From an uncultured Selenomonas sp. (GTDB lineage Bacteria; Bacillota; Negativicutes; Selenomonadales; Selenomonadaceae): a stretch of 13,156 nucleotides of DNA. Under the pieces are notes generated by a model that ran no database searches, was not told the origin of the DNA, and worked only from the letters and a program-made list of their open reading frames with translations. The DNA lies in NCBI GenBank assembly GCA_905373085.1, contig CAJPRR010000048.1:1-13156 (forward strand), given 5' to 3'. Both the position numbers and the translations under genes were made by a program. Below, one piece after another: positions 1 to 6,537 of the stretch (its first letter is position 1; each line of letters begins with the position of its first letter).

Positions 1-127
1 GTTTGTGCGTGTAGTTTACCATGAAAATCCAAGAGGTCAAGCCCGAAGGGCGCAGACTGATTGGCAAATTTCATGTAAGGGCGGGGCACTTTTGTCCACG
101 AAGTCGATGTTTGTGCATGTGGTAAAT
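1..127 (+). repeat. 108-bp-period dispersed repeat, left copy (cut by window edge)
   Basis: Positions 1-20 recur, degraded, at 109-127, giving a period of 108 bp. The unit holds two short hairpins with GAA loops: GCCC-GAA-GGGC at 41-51, and a TCCAC-GAA-GTCGA version at 95-107 that has one mismatch here. The same unit appears on the opposite strand at 13031-13138 with the same 108-bp period. Because 108 is a multiple of three, one frame stays open from position 2 to a TGA at 164-166 and would encode part of a repeated peptide containing QARRAQTDW. There is no ribosome binding site, so coding is doubtful. The array continues beyond the left edge. It ends about 45 bp before the perR promoter. 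Confidence 0.9.
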
Positions 128-171
128 GTGACTCTGTATATGAGCGGGGCAGGAAAACCAGCATGAAATTA

Positions 172-200
172 TTGACAAAAGCACTTTCTTGCGCTAAAAT
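172..200 (+). promoter_or_regulatory. Sigma-A promoter of perR
   Basis: A perfect -35 TTGACA (172-177) is followed after 17 bp by TAAAAT (195-200). Transcription would start near 207, leaving a leader of about 135 nt. Just over the start site an inverted repeat pairs AAAATAA (196-202) with TTATTTT (214-220). Its position is right for an autoregulatory operator, although it matches the published Per box only poorly. In the leader, AAAAAAG (242-248) can pair with CTTTTTT (280-286), a weak hairpin of unknown meaning. Confidence 0.75.
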
Positions 201-342
201 AAACTTAGTGAGATTATTTTTTAACGAGGATTCATTGTTAGAAAAAAGAACCTAAGAAAGCAGTCATTAAGGAACGAGGCTTTTTTGCAGGCGGCTCTTG
301 CGTTCGCGCTCGAATGTGCCTGTGTACAAGGAGGGAAACATC

Positions 343-768
343 ATGGTGATGCAGGAAGTGACGACGCTGCTGCGCGAGAAGGGTTTCAAGGTGACGCCGC
401 AGAGACTGGCCGTTTATGACGTGCTCTGCCATACGAAGGCGCACCCGACGGCGGATATGATCTACGGCGAACTGCAGCCGACGTATCCGACGATGAGCTT
501 GGCGACGGTCTACAAGACGCTCGACATCCTGAGCAAGGTCGGTCTTGTACAGGTCTTGAACGTCGGCGAGGAGAGCTTCCGCTACGACGCGAACACGACG
601 AGTCATCCGCATATCTGCTGCGTGAGCTGCGGCCGTGTGGATGACGTCTACAAGGCGGATACAGGCGATCTCGTCGAGCAGGTGGAGAGCGAGACGGGCT
701 ATGCCGTTTCGGGCAAGCAGCTGTATTTTTACGGCATATGCCCCGCCTGCCGCAAGGCAGCGCACTGA
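343..768 (+). CDS. perR: Fur-family peroxide-responsive repressor (PerR type)
   Basis: A 141-aa metal-dependent repressor of the Fur superfamily, normal length for PerR. The winged-helix DNA-binding half covers residues 1-80 (VTPQR near 17-21, SLATVYKTL near 52-60). The C-terminal half is the dimerisation and metal domain. Seen directly are H34, D82, H88, H90 and D101, which line up with the five PerR regulatory-metal ligands (His37, Asp85, His91, His93, Asp104 in Bacillus subtilis), and two CxxC pairs (C93/C96, C133/C136) for structural zinc. An Asp at 101, where Fur proteins carry Glu, favours PerR over Fur or Zur. By family knowledge it would sense H2O2 by oxidation of the iron-ligating histidines and derepress peroxide defence genes. 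The start was chosen because AAGGAGG (328-334) lies 8 bp before this ATG; the upstream ATG at 298 lacks such a site. It is monocistronic, with its own promoter and terminator. Confidence 0.9.
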   Translation: MVMQEVTTLLREKGFKVTPQRLAVYDVLCHTKAHPTADMIYGELQPTYPTMSLATVYKTLDILSKVGLVQVLNVGEESFRYDANTTSHPHICCVSCGRVDDVYKADTGDLVEQVESETGYAVSGKQLYFYGICPACRKAAH

Positions 769-790
769 GCGATGAGATGGTGCAGCGATG

Positions 791-829
791 AAAAAAGGCG
801 ATCTCCCAACAGAGGAGACCGCCTTTTTT
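791..829 (+). terminator. Rho-independent terminator of perR, probably bidirectional
   Basis: A long hairpin with arms 791-806 and 814-829 and a single A/C mismatch, 7-nt loop, an A-run on the 5' arm and a T-run on the 3' arm. It lies 22 bp after the perR stop. The A/T symmetry means it can also stop minus-strand transcripts from the gene ending at 900. A weaker hairpin (GAAAG/CTTTC, 863-876, with a T-run on the minus strand) lies between. Confidence 0.9.
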
Positions 830-899
830 CGTTGCAGAGGTATCTTTCTATTTATGAAAAAGGAAAGAGACCTTTCACGCTATGGGATCGTCTTCGATA

Positions 900-1775
900 T
901 CAGCCTTTGACAAGGTGCGCATACTTTGCACGCTCGTCTGGTGGGATTTGCAGTACGTCCATCGCTCTTTCCATCGATACGCCCATATTTGTCATCACAT
1001 TGCTTATGGAAGCTTTCAAACCGTTCTCCAAGCCTTGCGCCAAGCCTTGCGCCAAGCCCTTTTCCATTGCTTCTGCAGCCCTCACCTCCAAGGCGCGTTC
1101 TTGATTCCACGCGAAATTCAGCATATCGAAAACCTCCTTGTCGTGTTTCTGACGAAAATACTCTTTCAAATAATCATGTGCAATGCAGTATCGAACAGCA
1201 TCGCCTACGGCGGCTTCAAGCGTACTGCCATTCTTGACGCGCTCACGCACCTGTACGACGAATACGCTGTAGCTTTTAAGTGTAGGGCACTTTTCGAGAA
1301 TGGGACGATGCGGCTTGTCATTGATGTTGAGAATCTCGACTGCAAGTTCCAAGTCGCCTTTTCGTCCAGCGAAGGCATCGGAAAGATGAAGCATGCTGCT
1401 GTCAGGCATTTCTGCAATTCCATTGTAGAATACATAAAGTTTCGGTGCGGGCAACGGGATCAATTCTTTTTTGTAGACAGCATCTTCCTCCACATATTGA
1501 CGATAGATTTCTGCCAAGTACATGAAGAGTCGCAACGGCATATTTGCATTCATCGTACTTTGGTGCTCTGTGAGAACTATGTGTCGGTTTTTCACGATGA
1601 ATCCTACATCGTTTTTGACGCCGGTGAAAAGCGTATCGTCGATGGCGGCAAGTGTGATCTCTTCAGGTATAGCCTTGCTGCCGAGAAGAGCCTCGTAGAT
1701 TTCTGGCAAACGATTCTTGTTATTGAAAATATCTCGAAATAAAGAATCTTTATAGGAACGTTTTGTTTTTCTCAC
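900..1775 (-). CDS. Rpn-family recombination-promoting nuclease / putative transposase (YhgA-like)
   Basis: A 291-aa protein of the PD-(D/E)XK Rpn/YhgA-like group (Transposase_31 type), best known in Escherichia coli as DNA endonucleases that raise RecA-independent recombination. The core is visible as ND at residues 55-56, then a strand ending in LTEHQST at 68-74 (E70 and Q72), followed by NMPLR at 78-82. D56, E70 and Q72 would be the catalytic set. Residues 240-254 are a GLAQGLAQGLENGL stretch encoded by a 12-bp tandem repeat, a common C-terminal trait in this family. The start is GTG, with AAGGAG at 1784-1789 ideally placed; no better ATG is near. The gene is complete and has its own promoter. 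It stands alone between perR and the TCA block, and the GC content is visibly lower than in the flanking metabolic genes. The true role (mobile element, genome-shuffling nuclease or phage defence) cannot be decided from sequence. Confidence 0.88.
   Translation of the reverse strand: MRKTKRSYKDSLFRDIFNNKNRLPEIYEALLGSKAIPEEITLAAIDDTLFTGVKNDVGFIVKNRHIVLTEHQSTMNANMPLRLFMYLAEIYRQYVEEDAVYKKELIPLPAPKLYVFYNGIAEMPDSSMLHLSDAFAGRKGDLELAVEILNINDKPHRPILEKCPTLKSYSVFVVQVRERVKNGSTLEAAVGDAVRYCIAHDYLKEYFRQKHDKEVFDMLNFAWNQERALEVRAAEAMEKGLAQGLAQGLENGLKASISNVMTNMGVSMERAMDVLQIPPDERAKYAHLVKG
1028..1058 (-). repeat. 12-bp tandem repeat inside the Rpn-family gene
   Basis: Plus-strand unit CCAAGCCTTGCG occurs twice exactly (1028-1039, 1040-1051) and a third time in part (1052-1058). 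It is in frame and encodes GLAQ steps, so gain or loss of a unit changes the protein by four residues without a frameshift. Confidence 0.85.
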
Positions 1776-1795
1776 TGTGTCATCTCCTTGCCTAT

Positions 1796-1825
1796 ATTAT
1801 ACTATAAGATTTGTTGCGGCGACAA
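1796..1825 (-). promoter_or_regulatory. Promoter of the Rpn-family gene
   Basis: On the minus strand a TTGTCG -35 (1820-1825) is followed after 18 bp by a perfect TATAAT (1796-1801). The start of transcription would fall near 1789, giving a very short leader that begins at the ribosome binding site. Confidence 0.55.
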
Positions 1826-1863
1826 GAAGAGACGGTGCAGCATTTCAGATAAAGATGCATAGA

Positions 1864-1907
1864 AAATCTGCCGCCATGCGTCGAAGCTGATGCATGGCGG
1901 CAGATTT
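1864..1907 (-). terminator. Rho-independent terminator of the gltA-icd operon
   Basis: A perfect 16-bp stem (arms 1864-1879 and 1892-1907) with a 12-nt loop lies 13 bp beyond the icd stop. Read on the minus strand it is followed by TTTTCT. The A-rich opposite flank is too short for a clear stop in the other direction. Confidence 0.85.
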
Positions 1908-1919
1908 ATCTTTGTATCC

Positions 1920-2921
1920 TCAGAGTCTTTCCGCGATCGCTTTCGTGTATTCGTGCGTCGTCGCCGTGCCGCCGAGGTCGGGGGTCAGGCTCGTCGCTTC
2001 CTTGAGCGTCGCGTCGACGGCGCGGCGCATGCGGGCGGCTGTCTCGCTGTCGCCGAGGTGTTCGAGCATCATGCAGGTGGACCACAGGAATGCCGTGGGA
2101 TTCGCGATGCCTTTGCCCGCGATGTCGGGCGCGCTGCCGTGCACGGCTTCGAACATCGCCAAACGATCGCCGATGTTGCTCGACGGCAGGAGGCCGAGGC
2201 CGCCGATGAGTCCGCTCGTGAGATCGGACACGATGTCGCCGTAGAGGTTCGGCATGACCATGATGTCGAAGTTTTCGGGGTGCATGACGAGCATCATGCA
2301 GACGGCGTCGACCATCTTGTCGTCGGCTTCGATGGCGGGAAATTCCTTGGCGACTTCGTAGAAGACGGAGCGGAACAGCCCGTCCGAGAGTTTCATGATA
2401 TTTGCCTTGTGGACGCACGTGACCTTCTTTCGCCCATGCGCTTCGGCGTAGCGGAAGGCGGCGCGGCAGATTCGCTCGCTCTTCTCGCGCGTGATGATCT
2501 TCGTCGCGTGCATGGTGTTTTCGTCGATTTCTTCCTCGACGCCGACGTAGAGGTCTTCCGTGTTCTCGCGGAAGGTGATGAGGTCGACCTTGGGAAAGGG
2601 CGTACGGACGGCTTCGTTTGACTTCGCGGGGCGGATGTTCGCATAGAGGTCGTACTTCGTGCGCAGTGTGACGTTGAGCGAACGGAAGCCCTTGCCGACG
2701 GGCGTCGTGATGGGGGATTTCAAAAGGACGTGCGTCTTTTCAAAGGAGGCGAGTCCGGCTGCCGGAATCAGTGCGCCGTTTCGCTCGTACTCGGCTTCGC
2801 CGACGTTAAAGATTTCGTATGCGAGGTTTGCGCCCGCCTTTTCCAGGATTTCGAGGACGGCGTCCGTGATTTCAGGGCCGATGCCGTCGCCTTTGAATAC
2901 GGTGATGGTGTTCTTCGTCAT
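1920..2921 (-). CDS. icd: NAD-dependent isocitrate dehydrogenase
   Basis: A 333-aa cytosolic enzyme of the isocitrate/isopropylmalate dehydrogenase family that oxidatively decarboxylates isocitrate to 2-oxoglutarate. GDGIGPE near residues 11-17 opens the fold. The substrate segment reads RSLNVTLR, matching the isocitrate-binding Ser/Asn/Arg pattern of E. coli Icd and unlike 3-isopropylmalate dehydrogenase. HKANIMK and NLYGDIVSD supply the catalytic Lys and the metal-binding Asp residues. Near the C-terminus HGSAPDIAG carries Asp-Ile where NADP enzymes carry Lys-Tyr, which indicates NAD as cofactor. The length fits the short NAD-IDH/IDH3-like class and not the ~415-aa E. coli type. The ATG abuts the citrate synthase TGA (TGAATG) and its GGAGG lies within the end of that gene, so translation is probably coupled. 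A homoisocitrate or tartrate dehydrogenase role is possible but unlikely beside citrate synthase. Confidence 0.92.
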   Translation of the reverse strand: MTKNTITVFKGDGIGPEITDAVLEILEKAGANLAYEIFNVGEAEYERNGALIPAAGLASFEKTHVLLKSPITTPVGKGFRSLNVTLRTKYDLYANIRPAKSNEAVRTPFPKVDLITFRENTEDLYVGVEEEIDENTMHATKIITREKSERICRAAFRYAEAHGRKKVTCVHKANIMKLSDGLFRSVFYEVAKEFPAIEADDKMVDAVCMMLVMHPENFDIMVMPNLYGDIVSDLTSGLIGGLGLLPSSNIGDRLAMFEAVHGSAPDIAGKGIANPTAFLWSTCMMLEHLGDSETAARMRRAVDATLKEATSLTPDLGGTATTHEYTKAIAERL

Positions 2922-4262
2922 TCAGCGTTCCTCCCTCGGCACATAGTCTACCATCGTGCCGACGTACTTGGCGGCGGGGCGCACGATGCGGTTGTCGTAG
3001 AGCTTGTGCTCGACGTTGTGCGCGATCCAGCCCGCCGTGCGCGAGAGCACGAAGAGCGGCGTGAAGAGGTCGCGCGGGATGCCGAGGATCTCGTAGGCGA
3101 GGCCGCTGTAGAAGTCGATGTTGCTCGACATGCTCACGCCTTTCTTCTCGCTCAGATAGCGTTTGGCGACGCGCTCGAAGCGCATGAAGAAGTCGAATTT
3201 TCTTTCGACGCCCTTCTTCGCCGCGAGCCTGCCGATATGGTCGCGGATGACTTCGGCACGCGGGTCGGACAGCGTGTAGACGGCATGGCCGATGCCGTAG
3301 ACGAGTCCCGAGGGGTTGTCCAGTTCCTTGTTCAGCAGACGCTCGATGACACGCTCAATGGCGGCGTCGTCGGCATCGAGTCCGACAGACTCGATGACCT
3401 TGTCCATCATGTTGGCGACGCGCACGTTGGCGCCGCCGTGGCGCGGCCCTTTTAGAGAGCCGATGGAGCTGGCGATCGCCGAGTAGAGGTCGGTGTCGGT
3501 CGAGGAGACGACGACGTTCGTAAAGGTCGAGTTCGTGCCGCCGCCGTGGTCGGCGTGCAAAAGGAGCAAGATATCCAAGAGACGCGCTTCGTCCGGCGTG
3601 AACTTGCCGTCGAGGCGCAGCATGGAGAGGATGTTTTCGGCGGTCGAGAAGCCCTGCTGCGGGTAGTGCAGCACGAGGCTCTCGCGGCCGAAGTAGTACG
3701 TCTTGGCGTTGTAGGTGTAGCACGCGATGGACGGCAGTTTCGCCATGAGGTTCACGCCCTTGATGAGGGTCTTGTAGACGTCGGTCGCGTCCGGGTCGGG
3801 GTCGTAGTTGTAGAGCGCGAGGATCGCCTGCTGGAGCTGGTTCATGAGGTTCTTGCCCGGATGGTGCAGCAGATGCGTTTCGAGGAAGCCTTCGGGCAGG
3901 TCGTAGCCTTCCTTGAGGCTCTGACAGTAGCGCCGAAGGTCGTCTCCTGACGGCAGGTAGCCGAAGAGCAGCAGGAAGCACGCTTCTTCATAGAGATAGG
4001 AAGAGCGGTCGGCGGAATTGACGAGATCCATGACGTTGATGCCGCGATAGAACAGCTCGCCGTCGGCGTCGACCTTGTGGCCGTCGTCGTCGACCTTGTA
4101 ACCGACGACGTCAGCGACGCGCGTCAGGCCGATTAAGACGCCCGTCTTGTCCTCGTTTCTGAGGCCGCGCTTGACGTTGTATTTTTTGAAGAGATCTTTG
4201 GCGATTGTCGTGTAGTTCTGCGACTTGCCGTAAAATTGCGCGAGATGGATTGCCTTGTCCAT
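2922..4262 (-). CDS. gltA: Citrate synthase
   Basis: A 446-aa citrate synthase condensing oxaloacetate and acetyl-CoA. The catalytic triad is visible: H275 in GPRHGG, H326 in GIGHAVY and D383 in NIDFYSG, equivalent to pig His274, His320 and Asp375. H239 in HADHGGG and R408 in SRTAGW are further substrate contacts. The protein is longer at the N-terminus than the ~370-aa Gram-positive CitZ type, and the HADHGGGTNSTF variant belongs to a subgroup found in anaerobic Firmicutes, as far as I recall the family. The start ATG is preceded by a GGGGA site 8-9 bp upstream. It is the first gene of a two-gene operon with icd and is transcribed divergently from aconitase. A methylcitrate synthase role cannot be fully excluded by motifs, but the neighbours argue for citrate. 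Confidence 0.93.
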   Translation of the reverse strand: MDKAIHLAQFYGKSQNYTTIAKDLFKKYNVKRGLRNEDKTGVLIGLTRVADVVGYKVDDDGHKVDADGELFYRGINVMDLVNSADRSSYLYEEACFLLLFGYLPSGDDLRRYCQSLKEGYDLPEGFLETHLLHHPGKNLMNQLQQAILALYNYDPDPDATDVYKTLIKGVNLMAKLPSIACYTYNAKTYYFGRESLVLHYPQQGFSTAENILSMLRLDGKFTPDEARLLDILLLLHADHGGGTNSTFTNVVVSSTDTDLYSAIASSIGSLKGPRHGGANVRVANMMDKVIESVGLDADDAAIERVIERLLNKELDNPSGLVYGIGHAVYTLSDPRAEVIRDHIGRLAAKKGVERKFDFFMRFERVAKRYLSEKKGVSMSSNIDFYSGLAYEILGIPRDLFTPLFVLSRTAGWIAHNVEHKLYDNRIVRPAAKYVGTMVDYVPREER

Positions 4263-4338
4263 GGCAATGTCCCCTTTCAGATGAACAGCTTGGATTGACC
4301 ATGCTCACGGAAATGGTCTTTCCGAAAAGCACAAATGC

Positions 4339-4347
4339 ATTATAGCA
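4339..4347 (-). promoter_or_regulatory. Extended -10 promoter of gltA-icd
   Basis: The minus strand reads TGCTATAAT (4347 down to 4339), a perfect -10 with the TGn extension. The -35 region (about 4362-4367) is AT-rich but poor, which fits an activator-dependent promoter. Transcription would start near 4332 and give a leader of about 70 nt. Confidence 0.65.
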
Positions 4348-4361
4348 CGCAGTTAAAATAT

Positions 4362-4386
4362 ATAAAATGGGTTATTGCTCCTATAA
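4362..4386. promoter_or_regulatory. Candidate operator between gltA and acn promoters (TTAT/ATAA dyads)
   Basis: Three half-sites follow one another: ATAA (4362-4365), six bases, TTAT (4372-4375), seven bases, ATAA (4383-4386). The inner TTAT-N7-ATAA is an exact dyad with the T-N11-A geometry of LysR-type regulators. The outer ATAA-N6-TTAT is one base short of the ATAA-N7-TTAT box known for CcpC, the citrate-responsive LysR regulator of aconitase and citrate synthase in Bacillus and Listeria. No LysR gene is in the window, so the assignment is speculative. Confidence 0.4.
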
Positions 4387-4405
4387 TAAAATTTGCATAG
4401 AAGTG

Positions 4406-4434
4406 TTGACGCTTGCGCCGCTTTGTGATAACTT
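4406..4434 (+). promoter_or_regulatory. Probable promoter of aconitase
   Basis: TTGACG (4406-4411) is followed after 17 bp by TAACTT (4429-4434), a good -35 with a weak -10. TGATAA (4426-4431) is an alternative with poorer spacing. The start would be near 4441, leaving about 117 nt of leader before the chosen ATG. Confidence 0.45.
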
Positions 4435-4441
4435 AACGAAA

Positions 4442-4468
4442 GGAAAGGACGGGTCATTCGTCGTTTCC
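4442..4468 (+). other. Hairpin in the aconitase 5' leader
   Basis: GGAAA-G-GACG (4442-4451) pairs with CGTC-G-TTTCC (4459-4468) around a 7-nt loop, with one G/G mismatch. It sits at the predicted 5' end of the aconitase mRNA and could stabilise the transcript or bind a protein. It has no T-run, so it is not a terminator, and I do not recognise a riboswitch class. Confidence 0.4.
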
Positions 4469-4557
4469 AAATGAAAGGAAAAGCAACGGCGGCTTTGCCG
4501 AGGTCTGCGCAATGGCTGCGCACCTTGTGGCGGGGCGGCGGCAAAGGGAGTGTCTTT

Positions 4558-6486
4558 ATGACGGCAAAAGCGTTGACATTGACGGAAAAGATCCTGCACG
4601 AGCATCTCGTGACGGGCGAGATGAAAAAGGGAGCGCCGATCGGCATACGCATTGACCAGACGCTGACGCAGGATGCGACGGGCACGATGGCATACCTGCA
4701 GCTTGAGGCGATGGGCGTCGATCAGGTCAAGACGGAGCTTTCCGTCAGCTATGTCGACCACAACACCTTGCAGAGCGGCTTCGAGAACGCCGACGATCAC
4801 AAGTATCTGCAGACGGTCGCGAAGAAGCACGGCGTCTTCTTCTCGCGTCCCGGCAACGGCATCTGTCATCAGGTGCACCTTGAGCGCTTCGGAAGGCCGG
4901 GCGCGACGCTCCTCGGCAGCGATTCGCACACGCCGACGGGCGGCGGCATCGGCATGCTCGCGATCGGCGCGGGCGGCCTCGATGTCGCATGTGCGATGGC
5001 GGGCGAGCCGTTCATGCTGAACATGCCGCGCGTCGTCGAGGTGCGTCTGACGGGAGCTCTTCAAAAGGGCGTGAGCGCCAAGGACGTCATCTTGAAGGTG
5101 CTTTCCATGCTCACGGTCAAGGGCGGCGTCGGCAAGGTCATCGAGTATACGGGCGACGGCGTGAGGACGCTTTCTGTGCCCGAGCGCGCAACGATCACGA
5201 ACATGGGCGCGGAGCTTGGCGCGACGACGTCGGTCTTTCCGAGCGACGAGGTGACGCGCGATTTCCTGCGCCGCGAAGGGCGCGAGGATGTGTTCCGCGC
5301 GCTCGCTGCCGATGCGGGTGCGGTCTACGATGAGCACTATGACATCGACCTTGCAGCGCTCGAACCGTTGATCGCTTTGCCGCACATGCCCGACGTCGTC
5401 AAGACGGTGCGCGAGGTCGCGGGGCAGCCAATCGATCAGGTCGCCATCGGCAGCTGCACGAATTCGTCGTACCGCGACATCATGACGGCAGCGTCCATCT
5501 TGGACGGCAAGCGCGTCGCGCCGAACGTCTCGCTCGTCTTGTCGCCCGGCTCGCGCCAGGTGCTCTCCATGGTCGCGGATGCGGGCGGCCTCGCCAAGAT
5601 CCTCGCGGCGGGCGCACGCCTCCTTGAGTGCACATGCGGCCCCTGCATCGGCATGGGGCAGTCGCCCGTGACGAATGCGTGGTCGCTGCGCACGTTCAAC
5701 CGCAATTTCAAGGGCAGGAGCGGCACTCTTTCGGCGAACGTCTGTCTCGTCTCTCCTGAGACGGCGGCGGCAAGCGCCGTCTCAGGCGTCATCACCGACC
5801 CGCGCGAAGCCGACTTTGGGCTTCCCGCTGAGCCGCAAGCCTTCCTCGTCGATGACTCGATGATCTATGCGCCCGAGCGCGAGCATCCCGAGAGCGTCGA
5901 GGTCGTGCAGGGGCCGAACATCCGTCCGCTGCCCGAGAACACGCCGCTTGCAGCTGCGATCGAGAAGGAAGTCGTCATCAAGGTCGGCGACAACATCACG
6001 ACCGACCACATCATGCCGGCGGGCGCGAAGGTGCTGCCGTACCGCTCGAACATCGAGAAGATCTCCGAGTTCGTCTTTCGCGACGTGCAGGAGGGATTCA
6101 AGGCGCACTGCCAGAAGGCGGGCGGCGGCGTCATCGTCGCGGGCGAGAACTACGGGCAGGGTTCGAGCCGTGAGCACGCGGCGCTCGCGCCGATGTATCT
6201 GGGCATCAAGGCCGTCGTCGCCAAGAGTTTTGCACGCATCCACGCGGCGAACCTCGTGAACTTCGGCATCGTGCCGCTGCTCTTCGACGAGGCGGCGGAC
6301 TACGAGTCGATCGCCGAGGGCGACGTGCTCTTCCTCGACTTCTCCGCGCTCGCGCCGGATGCGCCCGTCCGCGTGGAGAACCGCACGAAGAAGCGGAGCT
6401 TCAGCACGCACCACGCGCTCTCGGCGCTCGACATCGAGATGCTGAAAGCGGGCGGCAAGCTCAACTATATCAAGAACAAGCAGTAA
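4558..6486 (+). CDS. acn: Aconitate hydratase (Aquifex-type aconitase)
   Basis: A 642-aa [4Fe-4S] hydro-lyase interconverting citrate and isocitrate. The three cluster cysteines are C300 (SCTNSS) and C360/C363 (CTCGPCIGMG). SDSHTPTGGGIG at 121-132 is the classic N-terminal signature. The swivel domain follows from about residue 470, with ENYGQGSSREHAALAP at 530-545 and SFARIHAANLVNFGIVP near 557-573. The length is nearer the ~640-660-aa Aquifex-type class than the ~900-aa AcnA or AcnB. The start was set at 4558 because GGAG (4549-4552 region) stands 7 bp upstream. An in-frame ATG at 4471 would add 29 residues but has no ribosome binding site, and that segment looks like leader RNA. It lies divergent to citrate synthase and isocitrate dehydrogenase and completes the path to 2-oxoglutarate. 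The cluster makes it oxygen- and iron-sensitive, relevant with a PerR regulator close by, though no link is shown. It ends at a bidirectional terminator. Confidence 0.94.
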   Translation: MTAKALTLTEKILHEHLVTGEMKKGAPIGIRIDQTLTQDATGTMAYLQLEAMGVDQVKTELSVSYVDHNTLQSGFENADDHKYLQTVAKKHGVFFSRPGNGICHQVHLERFGRPGATLLGSDSHTPTGGGIGMLAIGAGGLDVACAMAGEPFMLNMPRVVEVRLTGALQKGVSAKDVILKVLSMLTVKGGVGKVIEYTGDGVRTLSVPERATITNMGAELGATTSVFPSDEVTRDFLRREGREDVFRALAADAGAVYDEHYDIDLAALEPLIALPHMPDVVKTVREVAGQPIDQVAIGSCTNSSYRDIMTAASILDGKRVAPNVSLVLSPGSRQVLSMVADAGGLAKILAAGARLLECTCGPCIGMGQSPVTNAWSLRTFNRNFKGRSGTLSANVCLVSPETAAASAVSGVITDPREADFGLPAEPQAFLVDDSMIYAPEREHPESVEVVQGPNIRPLPENTPLAAAIEKEVVIKVGDNITTDHIMPAGAKVLPYRSNIEKISEFVFRDVQEGFKAHCQKAGGGVIVAGENYGQGSSREHAALAPMYLGIKAVVAKSFARIHAANLVNFGIVPLLFDEAADYESIAEGDVLFLDFSALAPDAPVRVENRTKKRSFSTHHALSALDIEMLKAGGKLNYIKNKQ

Positions 6487-6530
6487 CGCAAAAAACGTCC
6501 AAGAGGCATGAACTCTTGGACGTTTTTGCG
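6487..6530. terminator. Bidirectional terminator between acn and the broken Rpn gene
   Basis: A near-perfect hairpin with arms 6487-6505 and 6513-6530 and one bulged A starts directly after the acn TAA. A-run and T-run on the two arms allow it to act in both directions. The minus-strand gene ends only 8 bp away at 6538. Confidence 0.9.
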
Positions 6531-6537
6531 TTTAGCA

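Noticed and set aside
882..1742. A 286-codon plus-strand frame opposite the first Rpn-family gene
   Set aside because: The minus strand has the family motifs, a good ribosome binding site and a promoter; the plus frame has none of these.
1890..3950. Plus-strand open frames opposite icd and gltA
   Set aside because: They are shadows of two clearly recognised enzymes, with no ribosome binding sites and biased composition.
4471..4557. A 29-residue N-terminal extension of aconitase
   Set aside because: The upstream ATG lacks a ribosome binding site and the segment overlaps leader hairpins; the ATG at 4558 has a well-placed GGAG.
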